From contig JBGPIK010000464.1 in assembly GCA_041484845.1 (NCBI GenBank), positions 1 to 5,142 on the forward strand: a stretch of 5,142 bases of DNA, in the 5' to 3' direction. Of this stretch, positions 4,862-5,142 are shown in pieces. The DNA comes from JBGPIK01 sp041484845. Lineage in GTDB: Bacteria; Desulfobacterota; Binatia; UBA9968. The position numbers and the translations under genes are program-made. The notes under the pieces are model-generated. The model made no database searches. It saw nothing but the letters and a program-made list of their open reading frames with translations, and was not told where the DNA came from. Within the stretch, counting starts at the first letter, position 1. Each line of letters begins with the position of its first letter.

Positions 4862-4949
4862 ACGTTTTGAGAATTATCAAAACGTGGAAGTTAACGCTTT
4901 AGCGCTTTGCCTTTTCCGGATTTGTGTCTTTGTTGACTTCTGACGTCTG
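4862..4949. repeat. 88-bp direct repeat, right copy (palindrome copy 3 plus conserved tail)
   Basis: The palindrome is perfect here: arms ACGTTTTGA (4862-4870) and TCAAAACGT (4877-4885) around GAATTA. It is followed by the same GGAAGTTAACGCTT tail as the left copy at 3644-3731. It begins 11 nt after the stop of the winged-helix gene. There is no T tract after the palindrome, so terminator activity is doubtful. Confidence 0.85.
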
Positions 4950-4985
4950 ATCTCCGACCTCTGACCTCCGCCTTGCTGACCTCTG
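4936..4985. repeat. AYCTCYG heptamer array at the right edge of the cassette
   Basis: Units ACTTCTG, ACGTCTG, ATCTCCG, ACCTCTG, ACCTCCG, an 8-nt CCTTGCTG, then ACCTCTG. It continues directly out of the right 88-bp repeat and closely parallels 3790-3832. Confidence 0.85.
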
Positions 4986-5007
4986 ACTCGGCTTCTTGCG
5001 CTTACCC

Positions 5008-5028
5008 CTTTGCTCCATGCTCCCTGCT
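5008..5028. repeat. Three tandem YYWTGCT-type heptamers
   Basis: CTTTGCT, CCATGCT and CCCTGCT are contiguous. The complement of the first (AGCAAAG) equals a unit of the tract after rsmE at 980-1000, so the two tracts appear to be one family in opposite orientation. Confidence 0.6.
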
Positions 5029-5046
5029 TCTTTTCGCCGAAAGTCT

Positions 5047-5076
5047 TTGCGTTTTCGTCTCCGCCTTTGGTACTAT
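5047..5076 (+). promoter_or_regulatory. Candidate extended -10 promoter reading out of the window
   Basis: TTGCGT (5047-5052) and TACTAT (5071-5076) are 18 bp apart, with TGG directly before the -10 hexamer (extended -10). An alternative -10, TATGAT, is at 5074-5079. No coding start follows inside the window: ATG at 5110 is closed by TAG two codons later. Confidence 0.4.
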
Positions 5077-5142
5077 GATAGACTGCACAGTGGCAAGCGG
5101 CCGAGGACGATGCGCTAGCTTGCTACCGAACGATCTCTGGTC

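Overview
The window looks like a chromosomal segment from a free-living Gram-negative bacterium. It carries PrmA and RsmE (translation modification), an RDD membrane protein and a GshB-type glutathione synthetase closely resembling the E. coli enzyme. GshB points to a proteobacterium in the broad sense. Every non-coding gap is filled with degenerate 7-bp repeat tracts, a texture I associate with environmental deltaproteobacterial or Binatota-like genomes. That placement is an impression from sequence style, not a search result.

Layout. Positions 2-2873 hold a housekeeping run, all on the + strand: the 3' end of prmA, rsmE 6 nt later, a 223-bp gap with a palindromic repeat, a zinc-ribbon/RDD membrane protein, and gshB 6 nt after it. 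The last ten codons of gshB appear to be contributed by a GTGGTCC heptamer tract that continues to about 2940. A complete tRNA-Phe(GAA) at 2989-3061 has its own promoter and lies about 130 bp upstream of a strong hairpin terminator. Positions 3219-3500 contain no gene I can support. Positions 3518-3853 are almost entirely repeats.

The most unusual part is 3644-4949. A compact + strand cassette encodes a Zeta-toxin-like P-loop kinase (176 aa), an overlapping (ATGA) 52-aa very basic protein without a single Asp or Glu, and a 74-aa winged-helix protein starting at TTG. The three genes are bracketed by 88-bp direct repeats (76/88 identical by eye). Each repeat opens with a 24-bp palindrome and runs into an array of AYCTCYG heptamers. 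A third copy of the palindrome lies further left. The layout recalls the omega-epsilon-zeta three-component toxin-antitoxin systems in a different gene order, but the partner is unrelated to epsilon and its antitoxin role is inferred.

The right end (4950-5142) holds more heptamers and a candidate promoter pointing out of the window.
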